Of a DNA stretch of 64,000 nucleotides, positions 11,076 through 27,233 are shown piece by piece. The translations under genes and the position numbers were made by a program. Origin of the DNA: Petrolisthes cinctipes (lineage: Eukaryota; Arthropoda; Malacostraca; Decapoda; Porcellanidae); assembly GCA_033782935.1 (NCBI GenBank), contig JAWQEG010002467.1, forward strand, positions 1 through 64,000, read 5' to 3'. Every line of letters starts with the position of its first letter. The stretch's first letter is position 1. The notes under the pieces were generated by a model, which was given only the letters and a program-made list of their open reading frames with translations, made no database searches and was not told where the DNA came from.

Positions 11076-14000
11076 AAGAAGAAGAAGAAGAAGAAGAAGA
11101 AGAAGAAGAAGAAGAAGAAGAAGAAGAAGAAGAAGAAGAAGAAGAAGAAGAAGAAGAAGAAGAAGAAGAAGAATAAAAAATAACAATAATAATAATTAAA
11201 AAAAAAAAAAAAAAAAAAAAAATAATAATAATAATAATAATAATTTTCTATTTTTCTTTGGGTCTCAATGAAATTTTATGTGTCTAAGGTTTCAATCACT
11301 CACTCACTAAGGATTCTCTCACTCACTCACTCCTTTCAGACAAGAGGTGAGTGTCCGAGGGGAGAATGGTAGGCGGGAAGACAGCGGGGTGTGGGAGGCG
11401 GGGGCGTGGGGTCTCATCCTGTGGGCGGAGACTGAGGCTGACACCATTGTGGGCTGCACCGTCACCCTCCCAGGCACCGACCACACCCACACCACAAAGA
11501 AGATCTACCACCCAGGTTAGTTAGGTGGAGGGATGGTGACAGAGAAGGAGGGATGGTGACACAGAAGGAGGGATGGTGACAGGTGGAGGGATGGTGACAC
11601 AGAAGGAGGGATGGTGACAGAGAAGGAGGGATGGTGACAGAGAAGGAGGGATGGAGATAGAGGAGGGAGGGGGGTAGAGAAGGAGGGATAGGAAGAGAGA
11701 GGGAGGGATAGGAAGAGAGAGGGAGGGAAAGGGGAGGGAAGAGAGAGGGAGGGAAAGGGGAGGAAAGAGAGGGATGGGGACAGAGAAGGAGGGATGGTGA
11801 CACAGGAGGGATGGTGACAGGTGGAGGGATGGTGACAGAGAAGGAGGAATGGTGACAGAAGGAGAGATGGGGACAGAGAAGGAGAGATGGGGACAGAGAA
11901 GGAGGGATGGTGACAGAGAAGGAGGGATGGAGACAGAGGAAGGAGGGGGACAGAGAAGGAGGGATAGGAAGAGAGAGGGAGGGAAGAGAGAGGGAGGGGT
12001 AGGGGAGGAAATAGAGGGATGGGGACGGAGAAGGAGGGATGGTGACAGAGGAGGAGGGATAGGGACAGAGAAGGAGGGACAGGGGAGGAAAGAGAGGGAT
12101 GGGGACAGAGAAGGAGGGATGGTGACAGAGAAGGAGGGATGGTGACAGAGAAGGAGGGACAGGGGAGGAAAGAGAGGGATGGGGACAGAGAAGGAGGGAT
12201 GGGGACAGAGAAGGAGGGATAGGAAGAGAGAGGGAGGGAAAGGGGAGGAAAGAGAGGGAGGGAAAGGGGAGGAAAGAGAGGGAGGGAAAGGGGAGGAAAG
12301 AGTGGGAGGGAAAGGGGAGGAAAGAGAGGGAGGGAAAGGGAGGAAAGAGAGGGAGGGAAAGGAGAGGGATGGGAAAAAAGAAAATGGGAGAGGAAAGGAA
12401 AGAGGGCCAGGGAGAGGGGAGTAAAGGGAAGGATGGGAAAAAAGAGGGAGGGAGAGGGAAGTAAACAGAGGAAGTGAATGATGGAAAAGTTAAAGAAGAA
12501 TGAAAGGGAAAGGGGAGGAAAGAGAGGAAGGGGGGGATGGAAAAGTCAACGATCGAAGAATAAGAGGGAGTGAAGGAAAAAAATTAATAAAATAAAAAAA
12601 GGGAAAAATAATATGACAGAGACCTAAGTGAATACTATTACTGTACTGTATATAAAACCAATGTACAGTATATACAGTGTGTATGCATATCCTCCCTGTT
12701 TAAACTGGAAAGAGAAATGGTCCATTTTCACCCAGCAAAGAATATTAATAAATAAATAAATGAAAGAAAAAATGTGCTACAGTGAAATATATATTGTTCT
12801 TTGCCAGCCAAATATTATAGGAACGAGCTATATAATTATTTTGGAGATCACAATTTAACGATCGAAATATGGTACGCTGCTTCATTATTGTGGACTTTTA
12901 TAACGGGTTGCCTACATGTGTAAAAGACTCGCAACTGAAAAAATAATTAATGATAATGATGGTAGAATTTCGCCTGTGTAGTGGAAATACCTGCTCATTG
13001 TTCTAATTAGCTGCGACAATCCGCTCTTGGTCAGGCAGGTGCACCACTCAAAAGATTGCCGCTTATTTACTTACAATTTCACCATAACTAAATGTTAACA
13101 ATATTGCTTAACCAGTATTGTAGCTAAGAGTAAAATAATGACTGCTGAGTTAATGGGTACTTGTTTCTTATGAGTATTGTATCAGTATGTGATCTGTTAT
13201 CGACTACTGATTTAAAACATTATTGATTATGTATCATTTCTCTGTACTATATGCAAACATATTTCTTACATTAAAAATCCTGCTGCAGTGGTGTTGGTAG
13301 TCAAATGCTTGCATGCAACTAATAATATTGATAAAGGACATAAAATACAAAACAATCTTACTGGAAAAATATACGGTATATACCTCGATAACAATTGCCC
13401 TATTGTAAAGGTATCCTGGAAATTCTGTCCAGAAACAAATCCTCTTCAGAATAATTTCGATGAATATTTTGCTATAACAATTGGAACTCCATTTACATTC
13501 AAAGGATCCGTTCTGTGAAAAGTACTTTATTTCCAGACTTTGTACATTGAACATAAAAGCCCCATGGAGTTAATGACAACACATCATCAACATGACCAAA
13601 GCCTACACACTTCAACATTTTGCAGTGTGTTCTTTATGTGCACCAAACAATTAAACTGTACATGCATACCACCACTACAGCATAACTCAACCAAACTCAA
13701 CCTACAAATAGTTAACTAATTTTCCTACTGTACAGTACTCGCTAAACTTACCAACCGTCACTACAACTTAACCCAACCCAACCTACTAATACTGAACTCC
13801 TTATTCTCTCTGTAGATTTACCGATCATCACTACCACGACCACCACCAGTACCACCACCAGTACCACCACCACAGAATCCACCACTACCCGGCCAGGCGA
13901 CGGGTCGAGGCCTCGGACCAATATGTCACAAGATGCGGCAACCAACAATTTTTTTGGTAGGTGGTGTGTGTTTGCAGGTTGCATTGAGAAATTAACTCCA

Positions 14001-15384
14001 ACCTCAGTACAGTACAGGCATTAATCTGTTGTACGTCACTTGCGATGGTAACAATATACAGTACAGCATCTCCAAAATAGTACAGTACGTAAATATTTGT
14101 CATAAGTTAATTTCACTACTTGGAGTAATTTTAGTTTTCATGGACTGTTTACTTGGTAGAGAAGTATACACTGATAGTGTTTAAAGGAATTAAATAACCT
14201 GAAAAGCTGCAAAGTCTTATTTTTTAGTTCCTATAATTTCACTACAACCACTGGTTTTCTATATGTAACTACTTCAGTATAAAATGCTCCATTATTATTA
14301 CATGCAAGATCATTATCAGCCATCACGCTATGTAAAAAGGTTACAGATATAAAGAAACATAGCAGCTGATTATTATATTAATATTTGTGCTTTGTTTTTT
14401 GTTTTAGATTTTCACAACTTTTTTGGCTCAGGTAAGTAAAGGCGTAAGCATTTGTATGAGTTTTTGGTGATGGTTTTCTTTATATCACTAATAGTAGATG
14501 GATATACTGTATAACTATGACCATGCCCACTAAAGAAGGGTTGGTAATTCTGTGGGCTACTACCATATGATCTACTGTTGGGTTACTTTCTATGGTACAA
14601 CTATGCTATTTGTAACTAATGCTACTATAGGGTTACTGAATCAATCTACCACTCTAATGCATACAGTATCTGCCAAGTTTACTACAGTATTAATGCTAAT
14701 AAAAACAAATAAAGGTTCACAATATTAGTGTAACCCAAACTTTGGATACTGTACTAAAATAAATTCAGTGTTAGTATATGTTTCATTAAGGAACTAATTT
14801 CTCCCCCCAGCCAGCAGAGGAGGGAGAGTCCTGCCTCCCCTTTGGTACTGTGTCTGCAGCCTTATGTACGTATCCACAACTCTCTGATTCAATGCAAAAG
14901 GGGTCAATGTTCCAATGAAACTGGGTGTTCCTTACAGCCACATGCATGAAGTCTAGGCAATGAAATTGGTCATTATTCATAGGTGAAGAATTAGGAAGAG
15001 TTACTGGGACTGGTTTTTTTTATATTCCAAGTGATCAACACTTGTATTATCACCCAAGATTTTCTGAAGGAAACATGACCCACATAAAATAATGTATGAA
15101 CAGATGAGAATAATGCATATCGATTAATAATTTAGAATTTAGATAAACTTCCAATATAATCGCAGTCTTATTTATGCTATTCTTAGTTCACATTTACACT
15201 GTATTAACCCAATTCTTTTAATAGCATTTGGGAAAATTACACGTGCATTTCAATTTACTTTCTAATTATATCAAGTATTTTTTTCTTCTCTATTTTAGGT
15301 TTGTGGGAGAACAGTTGCTGGAGAGGTTGGGACATCTGTGAGGGTAATTACCACCCAGCCTCTCCAACCAATTCATCCACCTGA
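3014..15384 (+). CDS. Beaten-path-like immunoglobulin-superfamily protein (5' partial)
   Basis: Seven exons join with every phase consistent: 3014-3143, 3716-3948, 9906-10035, 11340-11515, 13816-13956, 14408-14431 and 15299-15384 (TGA). They give about 306 residues. Ig domain 1 spans exons 1-2: VELDCEYRV with the B-strand Cys, VLKWY with the core Trp, and TGQYSCSVS with the F-strand Cys. Domain 2 spans exons 3-4: VNISCHATG, then TIVGCTVTL. It is followed by a Thr/Ser-rich mucin-like stalk (residues ~225-245) and a short tail with two Cys. There is no transmembrane helix, so a secreted protein is likely. The intron inside the KW of domain 1 and the order Ig-Ig-short C-terminus resemble arthropod beaten-path proteins, cell-surface guidance ligands; family membership is inferred. 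The first exon starts in phase 1 after an AG, so at least one upstream exon (signal peptide) is missing. Confidence 0.7.
3157..3712. repeat. CT-rich intron with tandem repeats
   Basis: Pyrimidine-rich intron 1 of the Ig gene. It contains a CT dinucleotide run (about 3563-3593) and several copies of a roughly 60-90 base unit built on CAACAACAGACCA, CCAACTAACCAACC and CTCTCTCTCTTCC. Confidence 0.8.
3716..3948 (+). CDS. Ig gene exon, second half of Ig domain 1
   Basis: Acceptor CAAAATAG, donor GTGAGT. Encodes YLDKIHLVYQWIPP through TGQYSCSVSTFEDEDT. The open frame runs past the donor, but the sequence becomes low complexity there. Confidence 0.8.
4981..5115 (+). repeat. Dispersed repeat family D
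   Basis: Contains CTTTCTGCTTGCTGTCTCAC, CTCTATCACC, CGCTATATGACCTCGCTG, TGCCGCGCCTAAT and a terminal (TCAA)n run. The same module occurs at 5880-5997, 25650-25735 and 25790-25880, always in plus orientation here. The (ATCA)n tail suggests the 3' end of a retroposed (SINE-like) element; no tRNA-like boxes were found. Confidence 0.65.
5331..5480 (-). mobile_element. Family-C MITE, reverse orientation, decayed ends
   Basis: AAGGACCCCTGTGATCGTGTATGAGAATTGGAGG is the reverse complement of the family-C right end, and AAATCACAGGGCCCCTTA is the other end. The inner pair GCCACGAAAC / GTTTCGTGGC is present. Flanking TTAA sites have mutated. Confidence 0.65.
5880..5997 (+). repeat. Dispersed repeat family D, second copy
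   Basis: Shares TTTCTTTCTATTTCCTT, CTGCTTGCTATCTCACC, TCTATCACCTTC, GGCGTTATATGGCCTCGCTG and the terminal CAATCAATC run with 4981-5115. Confidence 0.65.
6344..6475. mobile_element. Small inverted-repeat element
   Basis: The left arm carries CAGCCACACCATGACTGAG and GTGGTTCGAACGAC. The right arm, read in reverse complement, carries CAGCCACAATATAACTGA and GTGGTTCGAAAAAC. The arms of about 40 bases are imperfect, with roughly 50 bases between them. Probably a MITE; no clear target duplication. Confidence 0.45.
6536..6709. mobile_element. TA-flanked MITE with ~58-base inverted repeats
   Basis: The ends are GCTCACCTGAGTCGAAG and CTTCGACTCAGGTGGGC. The match continues inward through CCGAGAT, GCGGTTTCT and GACA.CCCAC on both arms. 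TA flanks both sides (6534-6535 and 6710-6711), as for Tc1/mariner-type insertions. A TG run lies in the centre. Non-coding. Confidence 0.7.
6898..7035. repeat. GT-rich microsatellite
   Basis: Interrupted GT runs with GTGTGTGAATATTTGTGTG repeated three times. Confidence 0.85.
7233..7412. repeat. Poly-T / T-rich tract
   Basis: A run of about 30 T followed by TTTTTTATTTTTTATTTAG-like sequence and a GT run. Low complexity, in intron 2 of the Ig gene. Confidence 0.85.
7531..7591. repeat. CT dinucleotide microsatellite
   Basis: An almost perfect run of about 60 bases of (CT)n. Confidence 0.95.
7667..8612. repeat. 30-base purine minisatellite, about 0.9 kb
   Basis: About 25-30 units of a 30-base repeat (GAGAGTAGAGAAGAGAGAAG followed by AGGGAACGGA). 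Copies differ by single bases, and the left third is more diverged. The unit length is divisible by three and has no stop in any minus frame, which gives three overlapping false reading frames of about 350 codons on the minus strand. Confidence 0.95.
8735..9120. repeat. GTGGAAGAGGCTAGTGGAGT minisatellite
   Basis: Degenerate tandem copies of a roughly 30-50-base unit with GAGTGGAAGAGGCTAGTGGA and GTACAGAGTGGAGT. Inside intron 2 of the Ig gene. Confidence 0.9.
9377..9534 (+). mobile_element. Family-C MITE
   Basis: TTAA at 9373-9376, then GTGACACTGTGATGGAGTCAG. The interior has AAAATTGGAGG, CCTTCAAATACTGCCATGA and TTTCATGGCATAGTCAGGAGG. The end is CACGATCACAGGGTC, with the right TTAA lost. Confidence 0.7.
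9698..9790. repeat. Dispersed repeat family E
   Basis: GGCTCTGTTGTTTGTCTATGGAGC, ATCGTACCGGTACCACGCCATCG and CACCAAAAATGTTCTTGAATATGGCC reappear at 25495-25615, where they are arranged around a short palindrome. Not coding. Confidence 0.55.
9906..10035 (+). CDS. Ig gene exon, first half of Ig domain 2
   Basis: Acceptor TTTCTTTTCCAG, donor GTGAGT. Encodes TPAQYVDLKYW and VNISCHATGASPKPEFTLF. Phe occupies the position where the usual C-strand Trp would sit, so this domain is atypical. Confidence 0.78.
10036..10400. repeat. GGGAAGGGTAGTGTA minisatellite
   Basis: Begins in the donor of the preceding exon. About six perfect copies of a 15-base unit, followed by degenerate GGGTAAGTTGGGTAGGGTAGG sequence. 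The repeat contains many GGTAAG and GGTGAG words that resemble splice donors. Confidence 0.9.
10581..11250. repeat. Compound microsatellite (TAA, AAGAAT, GAA)
   Basis: About 670 bases of (TAA)n, poly-A, (TAAGAA)n and then (GAA)n of roughly 125 bases, returning to (TAA)n. The long GAA.TTC run is a triplex-prone sequence type. The poly-Leu/Ile/Tyr frame on the minus strand is an artefact. Confidence 0.97.
11340..11515 (+). CDS. Ig gene exon, second half of Ig domain 2
   Basis: Acceptor CTCCTTTCAG, donor GTTAGT. Encodes RQEVSVRGENGRREDSGVW, AWGLILWAETEADT and IVGCTVTLPG, including the second domain's closing Cys. Confidence 0.75.
11520..12540. repeat. GGAGGGATGGTGACAGAGAA minisatellite, about 1 kb
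   Basis: Purine-rich tandem array with a unit of about 20 bases (variants GGACAGAGAAGGAGGGATGG and GGAAGAGAGAGGGAGGGAAA), grading into GAAA-rich sequence. It fills most of intron 4 of the Ig gene. Confidence 0.92.
12541..13815. other. Ordinary intron sequence of the Ig gene
   Basis: AT-rich with no repeat array or coding signal. Short open frames exist (for example around 13288-13518) but lack splice context or domain features. Confidence 0.6.
13816..13956 (+). CDS. Ig gene exon, Thr-rich stalk
   Basis: Acceptor TCTCTGTAG, donor GTAGGT. Encodes a run of Thr with interspersed Ser (ACC/ACT codons) followed by TRPGDGSRPRTNMSQDAATN. A likely O-glycosylated stalk; NMS is an N-glycosylation sequon. 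Confidence 0.72.
14408..14431 (+). CDS. Ig gene 24-base micro-exon
   Basis: Between acceptor TTGTTTTAG and donor GTAAGT. It encodes DFHNFFGS in phase 1-1, so it can be skipped without changing the reading frame. The support is splice consensus and phase only. Confidence 0.55.
15299..15384 (+). CDS. Ig gene terminal exon
   Basis: Acceptor TCTATTTTAG. Encodes GLWENSCWRGWDICEGNYHP and a short Ser/Pro tail ending in TGA. Two Cys may form a small loop. No hydrophobic anchor or GPI-type tail is visible. Confidence 0.6.
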
Positions 15385-18300
15385 TATCTCACAAGCACCA
15401 ATGTTCTTGTAGAAGTTCAAGAGTGAATGGGTGAGTGGGTGGAAGATGGCCTGCAAATGTGTGGGTGCAAAACTGTACAAGGATGACTTTACGTATGTGT
15501 ACAGTAAAACTTACATGGGTGAATACAGTATGTGAGAGAAGATACATACAGTATAAACAGTATAATGTGGTAAATGGAAAGTGAATGCATATACAGTATG
15601 TGATATGGATAGCTAAAAACATCTAATATAAATAGATTCATACATGCATAACGGGAATTAAATAACCAGTACATGTACACCTATTCCTTGCTGTGTGATA
15701 GTAAACTTGAAAACCTCTGCATACAGTAAAACAATTTAACCTTCCATTCCAGAGGCCTTCAGCTGAACAATATCATCTGCAATCAGCCAAAATATAATTC
15801 AGTATATATAGTGGACCTGATTTTTCCGTTTTGCTACCGGTATTGCTGGACATAATTTGTCGACCCCATTTAGTTGAGGATTTTCTTGATATACATATAA
15901 TGATTTAGCATTAGCCAAAGAAAATCATGAAAAACAACCTATAATGTTCTTGGAATGAAAATGGATTGAGTTGGTCCCGCAATAATTCATAACCAAACAA
16001 AGCCGTAAAATTATCTGATTGCAAGTGTTTGGGATACTTTTCTACTAACCAATTACTTGCAGTGAGTGAGTGAAAGTTTATTCAAAATACCACTTTAGCA
16101 AATGTTGGCAATTCACAGCAAACAGAAAATAACGGGAAGATGTTGGTTCCAGTCAGTTGAGTACGGGAGTTTCTTTTTTGCCTTATTTTACACATATCTA
16201 CCTATTTTCACACCCACTGCAATAAATCAAACAATTTTACTTTAATTATTGTGAAAAGTATGGTTAGTGCTATAGATATACAGTATTGCAATAACCAGCT
16301 ATTTAAAAAACTCTAATGTGGCAATTAAGTGAGACAACTGAAGAGAAACATTAGATCGATAAAGCAGGAAAAAGAAAAAAATGAAGTGAAGAATGGGTCA
16401 CAGTGTTTAAGATACTACTGAGATAATTGGAGATAAAGGTGCAGTGCTGTTCAAACGATTATACAGAACACATACTAAACAATATTTTGAAGTTAATCCT
16501 GGTTGTCTGATGAAAGAAGGTACTCTGATGGAAACCCCATTTTGGGTCACAGTCTGATGCAATGGTACCACTCTTGCCTCACAATGAAATATTCAAGAGG
16601 CTATAAGCTGCTCCGAGCCAATCTAGTGCAAAAGGGCAGTGCCTTCCTTAATTCTGTCAAGGACATAAGGAAGATGCATACTGTAATGGTAAATGGATGA
16701 TAAAAACAGGGACATAAGATATGTATCTGAATCTACATAGAAGGTAAATGGGTGATAACCTGAAATTATTATACTGCAATAATGTAATCCTTGAATGAAT
16801 GAGGGTAAATGAATAATCTGCTGGTAAAAGCAATAGGTGAATGGAAATGAAAATGTTTTATAATATTACTGAATTCTTAAAATACTGTAGTGTGCTAGGA
16901 AGTGTAAGCAAGACAAATCATGAAGTAGTTAATGATGGCTTCAAGTACTGTAGTGTGCAGTACGTGGAAGACAACATCAGGGCATATCTCGTGATTTTCC
17001 TTGCAAACAACCCAAAGACTGACACTATAAAACTAAGGATAGAAAATCTCAGTTAATGGTGGAAGAAAATGCTTTGCTGCACAGTTGCCAAGAAAAATAT
17101 AGCCTCACTTCTTGCCAATATTACCAATTACATTCCAAGGTTAAGTTTTTCCATTGCAATAATAGAACATTTCCGTAAAATAATGAATGGGTGTCTGACC
17201 CTAAGGAAAAACTGTCAATCCTACATTACTCTGTTAATCATGACTGAGTGAACTAATTTTAGTATTTTACTCTGGCTAATGCAAGATGATTTTACTCATC
17301 ACAAACATCCTTGGAAGAAAGTACAACAGATTATATCATACAAGTTCTTCCTGGACTGATACCAGATGATTACATAATGTTACATAAGAGGAAAAAAACG
17401 TTATCCAAGAGTGAGGAAGAAATAAGTACTGAACAACAATATTTATAGCAAAGAGAAGGGGATTGGATTTGACGAGGCCTGTACAATATAAAATAATTAC
17501 CCACTCTCACCTGTGACCTCACATTTTTTTAAGTGATTATGAACAGTGAGCTTATGTCCTACTAAACATTTACCCTAACTTTAAGAAAAAAAATTGTGTG
17601 ATGTTAGGATAAGACATTACTATAAGAACAGACTCCTTCAGCTTTTAATGAGGAGGAAAATACTGTCTCGGGACTTTTTACACCAAAGCCAAAATAAGAT
17701 ACTTTACAGTTTCCACTGAAAAAAAATTTGGCATCGGAGAATCTTACAGCATCTTACTCCGGCTTTGGTGTGAAGAGGCCCTTACTCTTACAGTTCTATG
17801 TGAGAGTGTTTGCCCGTCTCAGAGAAGCAATGTGCAAGTTCTGAGCATATTCTTGGCATGGACTTAAAACCAGGAAGAATTTTACAATGCCATCCTTGTT
17901 TGACAATTAATTTACTGTAACTGGGTAGACTCTGAAATATGGACAGACAACCAAAATCATGGTGTCGTAACTAAATAATGTACTGCGCATTTTTTCAATA
18001 ATGAAGTCCGTACTATTCTGTGATCAGCAACAAACGCCAGGGCATTACATATACTAACTCAAATTAAAACAAAAGATTTACTGCTAAGGAAAAAGCCTTG
18101 AAATATCCATGAAAAACTAATATTTCTGGAATAGTTATATATTTTAAACTTAAATACAGTATCAAGGCATGTGAAGTTTTTCTTCATTCAATCAAGGCAG
18201 TGTGAATACCAATCAGAACTGAACTAACTGCATACTATTATACAAGTACAGTACATCTACTTTGAGTTTTACCTAATTTTGTAAATCTAGAAGACTGCCA

Positions 18301-21300
18301 TTGATATAAATTTTAAGTGCCTATTTGCATCTTGTGTCAAGATGCAAACACTTTATGGCACCGAGTGATAATGTTGTAAAATTAAATGTGTTGTATCAGT
18401 GAGTAATGCCATGCTATTCATTCGACAAACTACACAAATGCTTCAGAGGAGACATTGAAATCTAATCAACACTTACCATCAACTTTATGAATTATAACCT
18501 AAAGTTCATCATACAACACTTGTTACCATAACTGTGACACTCTCATGAGGGAGTGAGGTTTTAACATCATGAATGGATGGATTCTGAACAATTCTCAAAT
18601 TTATTTACATTTTTGTCTAAATCAAATATTTTAACATACTACAGCTACTACTCAACAAATCATATATGTAAAAGGTGTCTCCAAGGTCTGGAACTACAGG
18701 ACAAAACAAATCAAAATTAATCTACAAACTGTACACTTAGTACCACCAAGGAAACCCTTTATGGTATTCCTTCAGACACACACTGAGACCTCTCTCTGAA
18801 ACTCCCCATTATCTGCAGCCCTACAAGGGATCATAGAGAGGTGAGGTGCTTCATCAGGAGTGTCCACCTTAGGAATGTCTGAGACATGCCAGGGTAGACT
18901 TCTCCCATATTTACCTCACCCAGGCACTCTGACACTTACAAAAAGAAATGAAATACTGTATAACAATATACGGTAATATAATTATTCATTTTATCCTACA
19001 GTAGCAGACATAAGGGACACCCTGTATAGTCCTCTATCACCTCTTGGTAAGACAGCTGCATTTCTAGTCAAACTTGATGGACTTGGATTAAAGAGGAAAT
19101 GTCACATCCCAATTTTCTAGTACCTTTGTCTAGGAAATCAGATACTCAGCCTTGCAAAGCAATAAGGAATACCACAATCTACTTAATATGAAAGGACCAA
19201 TAGTCCTAAACATGAAGACTGGCATGGTCTCCAACTGGTTGCACATTATGGGGACTACCCTGACAAATAAATTTTAGGAGAAACACCACTGGCAGGGTTG
19301 AAACTAGAATCCACACTGGCTGAGGTCAGGTACAGTTTTGTGATGTCTTGAGACAGTGAGTTAACGGAAATCAAAATTTACTTCTTCTAAACTAAGGCAG
19401 GTGAATTCATAGAGGCATTAGCCCTTCCAATCTTTTTGCATTCAATGATCACCTTGAATCCAGGCCAATTTGACAAAAATCTAGAACACTACCACTGCAC
19501 CAGTCTGGAATCCCTGATTTTAGGGAAATATGCATACAGGTATTGTTGGCTACTTGGGAGGTGAAAATTACAACAAAAAACATGTACCAGGCTATATAGA
19601 TCATCTGGTACTTTGATATTACTATACAAGAAAATGGACAATTTAAATGAGGCCAGGATATGGAAATACATAAGAGCATAATAAAGGAGTGAGTACACTT
19701 ATACAAAACAAGCAATGGTAACGAGTACAATAGGGGTTAAGGTGTTACAATCTGATGAGAAAATGTTACAGTAGCTCTGTCTGGCTCTGAAATATGCATT
19801 GTAATAGTGCTCGGCCAATGTGGATGTGGAATTGAGCTGAGCTCCAATAGTGGTGTTCTTCCTAAAACTGGTTGTTGTTGTGATTAACCTATTAATCTGT
19901 AACTTTTGCCTTAGACTTGTGAGACTTTTACTGTACCAGGGAAACTGCAGGTAAACTAGCCTGCTTCAAATGCTGTTCATCAATTCAATACTTCCTCTTG
20001 TTTGGAAATATTTATGTTCCTGAAATACTGTATTTGAAACTTAAGCTTAAGTATGCTTAGAATGCAGACAAAGCACTGTATATACAAACTGTGTACTCTT
20101 TTTCAAAAATTGATACTTTGCCAGAAACAAGAAATAATACCATTCTTCACGTGTGGATGTTACAATTTACGAGGGCTTGGCAGTGTGGTTACAAACGTGT
20201 GTTGTTTTTTAACAGGATCAGTTATGTTATTACATAATTCTACTTGCTAATGAATTCAAGGGATAAGTTTGTGTGCAGATAAGATGTGTGAATAATACAT
20301 TACTAGAGAGAGCCTATGGCCCTTTCCTTAAAAAGGAGAAACGTTAAAAAAAAAGGTGAATAACTACTAACTGTTGTTAATAATGCATGTGTTAAAAATA
20401 CCAATATCTATCTGTACTGTATTATAATGCAACAAATATCATAAGTTTGGAAAGCAAGCAAGATGATTCAGTGAGTAAAGAACATAATCCCTCACCAAAG
20501 TTAAGTCACCAGATCTCTTCATCTCTTGGATTAATAAGTACAGTAGATGGTTTCCCCATTATTTTGTCAAGGAAAATAAACATCTTTTACCATATTTGCA
20601 CATGGCTCTGTCTAGTAATATATACAGCATAAGACACATATATCTATGGGACAGTGGCTGGCATGATTTGTGTAACTAGACAACTGCATATCTGTGTATA
20701 TCTGAACTACTACATACTGTACACTGTTTTATAGTGGTAATAAGATATAACATGCTGTATACAACCACACAGCTGTCACATTACACACAACACACCAGCC
20801 ACTCTACAGTCACAGTCTATACATACTTACCCACCCAGGATGGATGTACAAGTAGTGAAATTTATGCAATTTATCCTTTCTGTCTGATGGTTTACCACAT
20901 TGCTTACATACTAAAGAGAAAATGTCGGGGACTACTCTGAATATTCATCACATGCAAACCACAGCACCAACCATCACATTATTTTTATTATTATTACTAA
21001 ACAAGACGTTAGCTTGAAAATCCTTCCCTCTCATTGGTCATGGGTGGGTGAGATACAGATTATGAATGTACCGTCGATTTGTGTCATCCAGCTGTACAGA
21101 CTCCATCCAAAATTTGTATCCAGCAGGCTTTGTCACATTATCAAATCATACAACACAGCTGTACTGAACTAAGAATATTCATATGCTAAGCAATGAATGA
21201 TACAATAGCTTCACGTACTGTTCTGTTGTGCTTTCAGAGCCAGAGTACCAGAAATGGTCCTTGCCCAGCCCATAAACTTGTCCTGTATACAGCCCCAAAG

Positions 21301-22664
21301 AATTGAACAAATTACAACAACCACATTAGGAATAACTGACAGAAATACAGTAATCAGTTGTGTGTCAGGCAATTCAGAACTTCATCAAGGACTACTGTAG
21401 GTACATATTTTGGACTGAGACTGTGGGTGGTATTATTAAGTAACTTCTTCAAAGAAAAGTTTTTTTCGTAGCTCGGTTCCTAAGATTTTGCAATGTGAAT
21501 TTAGCAACGTAATGCCTTTTCATTGAAGAGCAAGTTTAATAATACTGTACCACCCTGTACCTTGTTTGCTAACCTTCCTCATGTGATTACTGCAGGATTA
21601 GTGTCATACAATAAAACCTAGCAGTTCAGTCTCTCCATGGCATGACTGCTGCAACTGTAATAACAAGACTGAATAATTTGTACTATTATTTTGTAAACTA
21701 TTGTTGTTTTTAAATGATGAATGTCATAATATATTTATTATACTATTTTCATCTGTTATTTACCTTTTCTGGCTTTACCAAAATACAATTGAAAAAAAGT
21801 AAATATTTATTAATACACAAAATAATTAGTAAACTACAAGGATTCTACATTACAATTTTCTAAATGTGTTATTGATTTAAATTTATAATATATGTGTTCT
21901 TTGCTACAGGTTTACAGTAGATACAGTGCAACTGTTAGACACCTAAATAATCTAGATCTCCTTTAATTATTCAGAAACAGGAATGAATAAATTCCAACAA
22001 GGAGAGCAGAAATTAGTTGGAACTAATTCAGTTGTGGTTCAGGTCATTCAAACTTCAACAAAACTGCATAAAAATTATAGTATGGCTCATATCTACTGTA
22101 ACTCACTACATACCACTAATTGTATCAACACCCAATGTAATAAAACAACCTGACACAAACCTCTGGCAGGGGAAGAAGAGAGCAGAGGCCATTTATGGAA
22201 GGATCCTCCATAAGTCATATCATTCCTGGGGAAAGTGCTATAACAATTGGTAAACAGAAATATCAATAACCTTGATATTACATATGGGTTTCTTTGCTCC
22301 ACCAATCTACATGCAAAAATAAATAAATATATAATATAAGCACAGCAAATTCTTAAACTCTTTAATATTGGGCATAATCAGCACATCAGTCTTCATTGGT
22401 GGGTAAAATAGCTGCTTTCACCTAATCTAACAATGTGAACAGGGTGAGTTTCCTCCTCTTTTTGCCATGGCCATGCCTAAGGGGTATTCCCAGGATGAAA
22501 CAAGGTATTAACAATTGTGGCCTGACAAAGTAATTAAATATCTAAAGGAGGTATTATTCAAACAATCTTCAAAACAAATAAATATATTGGACAAGCAGCT
22601 ACATAAAATGTCTTACTTACTGGTATTAAATTACAGTAACAGAGAATTTTGGATGACAAGTAGA
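15385..22664. other. About 7.3 kb without a recognisable gene
   Basis: AT-rich sequence that presumably includes the 3' UTR of the Ig gene at its left side and that of JMJD7 at its right side. Open frames are short and lack domain or splice context. TACAGTA/TACTGTA words are scattered throughout. No repeat array longer than a few units was found. Confidence 0.6.
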
Positions 22665-27148
<4,484 letters not shown>

Positions 27149-27155
<7 letters not shown>

Positions 27156-27233
27156 TGTGGGTGATGGAGGACTTATTGTTACTATGGACGAGTCATTTAA
27201 TTCACAGCAACACCACTCCCGACCTTTGTCAAT
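27149..27233 (-). other. JMJD7: JMJD7 first coding exon with probable 5' UTR
   Basis: On the minus strand an acceptor TATAG ends at 27234 and a donor GGTAAA starts at 27148. Only seven bases (ATG TCT G) at the 3' end appear coding. The upstream part is also open in that frame (GREWCCCELND), so a longer amino terminus cannot be excluded. The JMJD7 family has no conserved sequence there, which favours UTR. Confidence 0.6.

Noticed and set aside
10548..11186. 212-codon poly-Leu/Ile/Tyr frame on the minus strand
   Set aside because: It is the translation of a TAA/GAA microsatellite.
11849..12424. Plus-strand Gly/Glu/Arg-rich frames
   Set aside because: Translation of the GGAGGGATGG minisatellite.
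13234..13554. 106-codon minus-strand frame in an Ig gene intron
   Set aside because: AT-rich, no recognised domain, no splice-linked partners.
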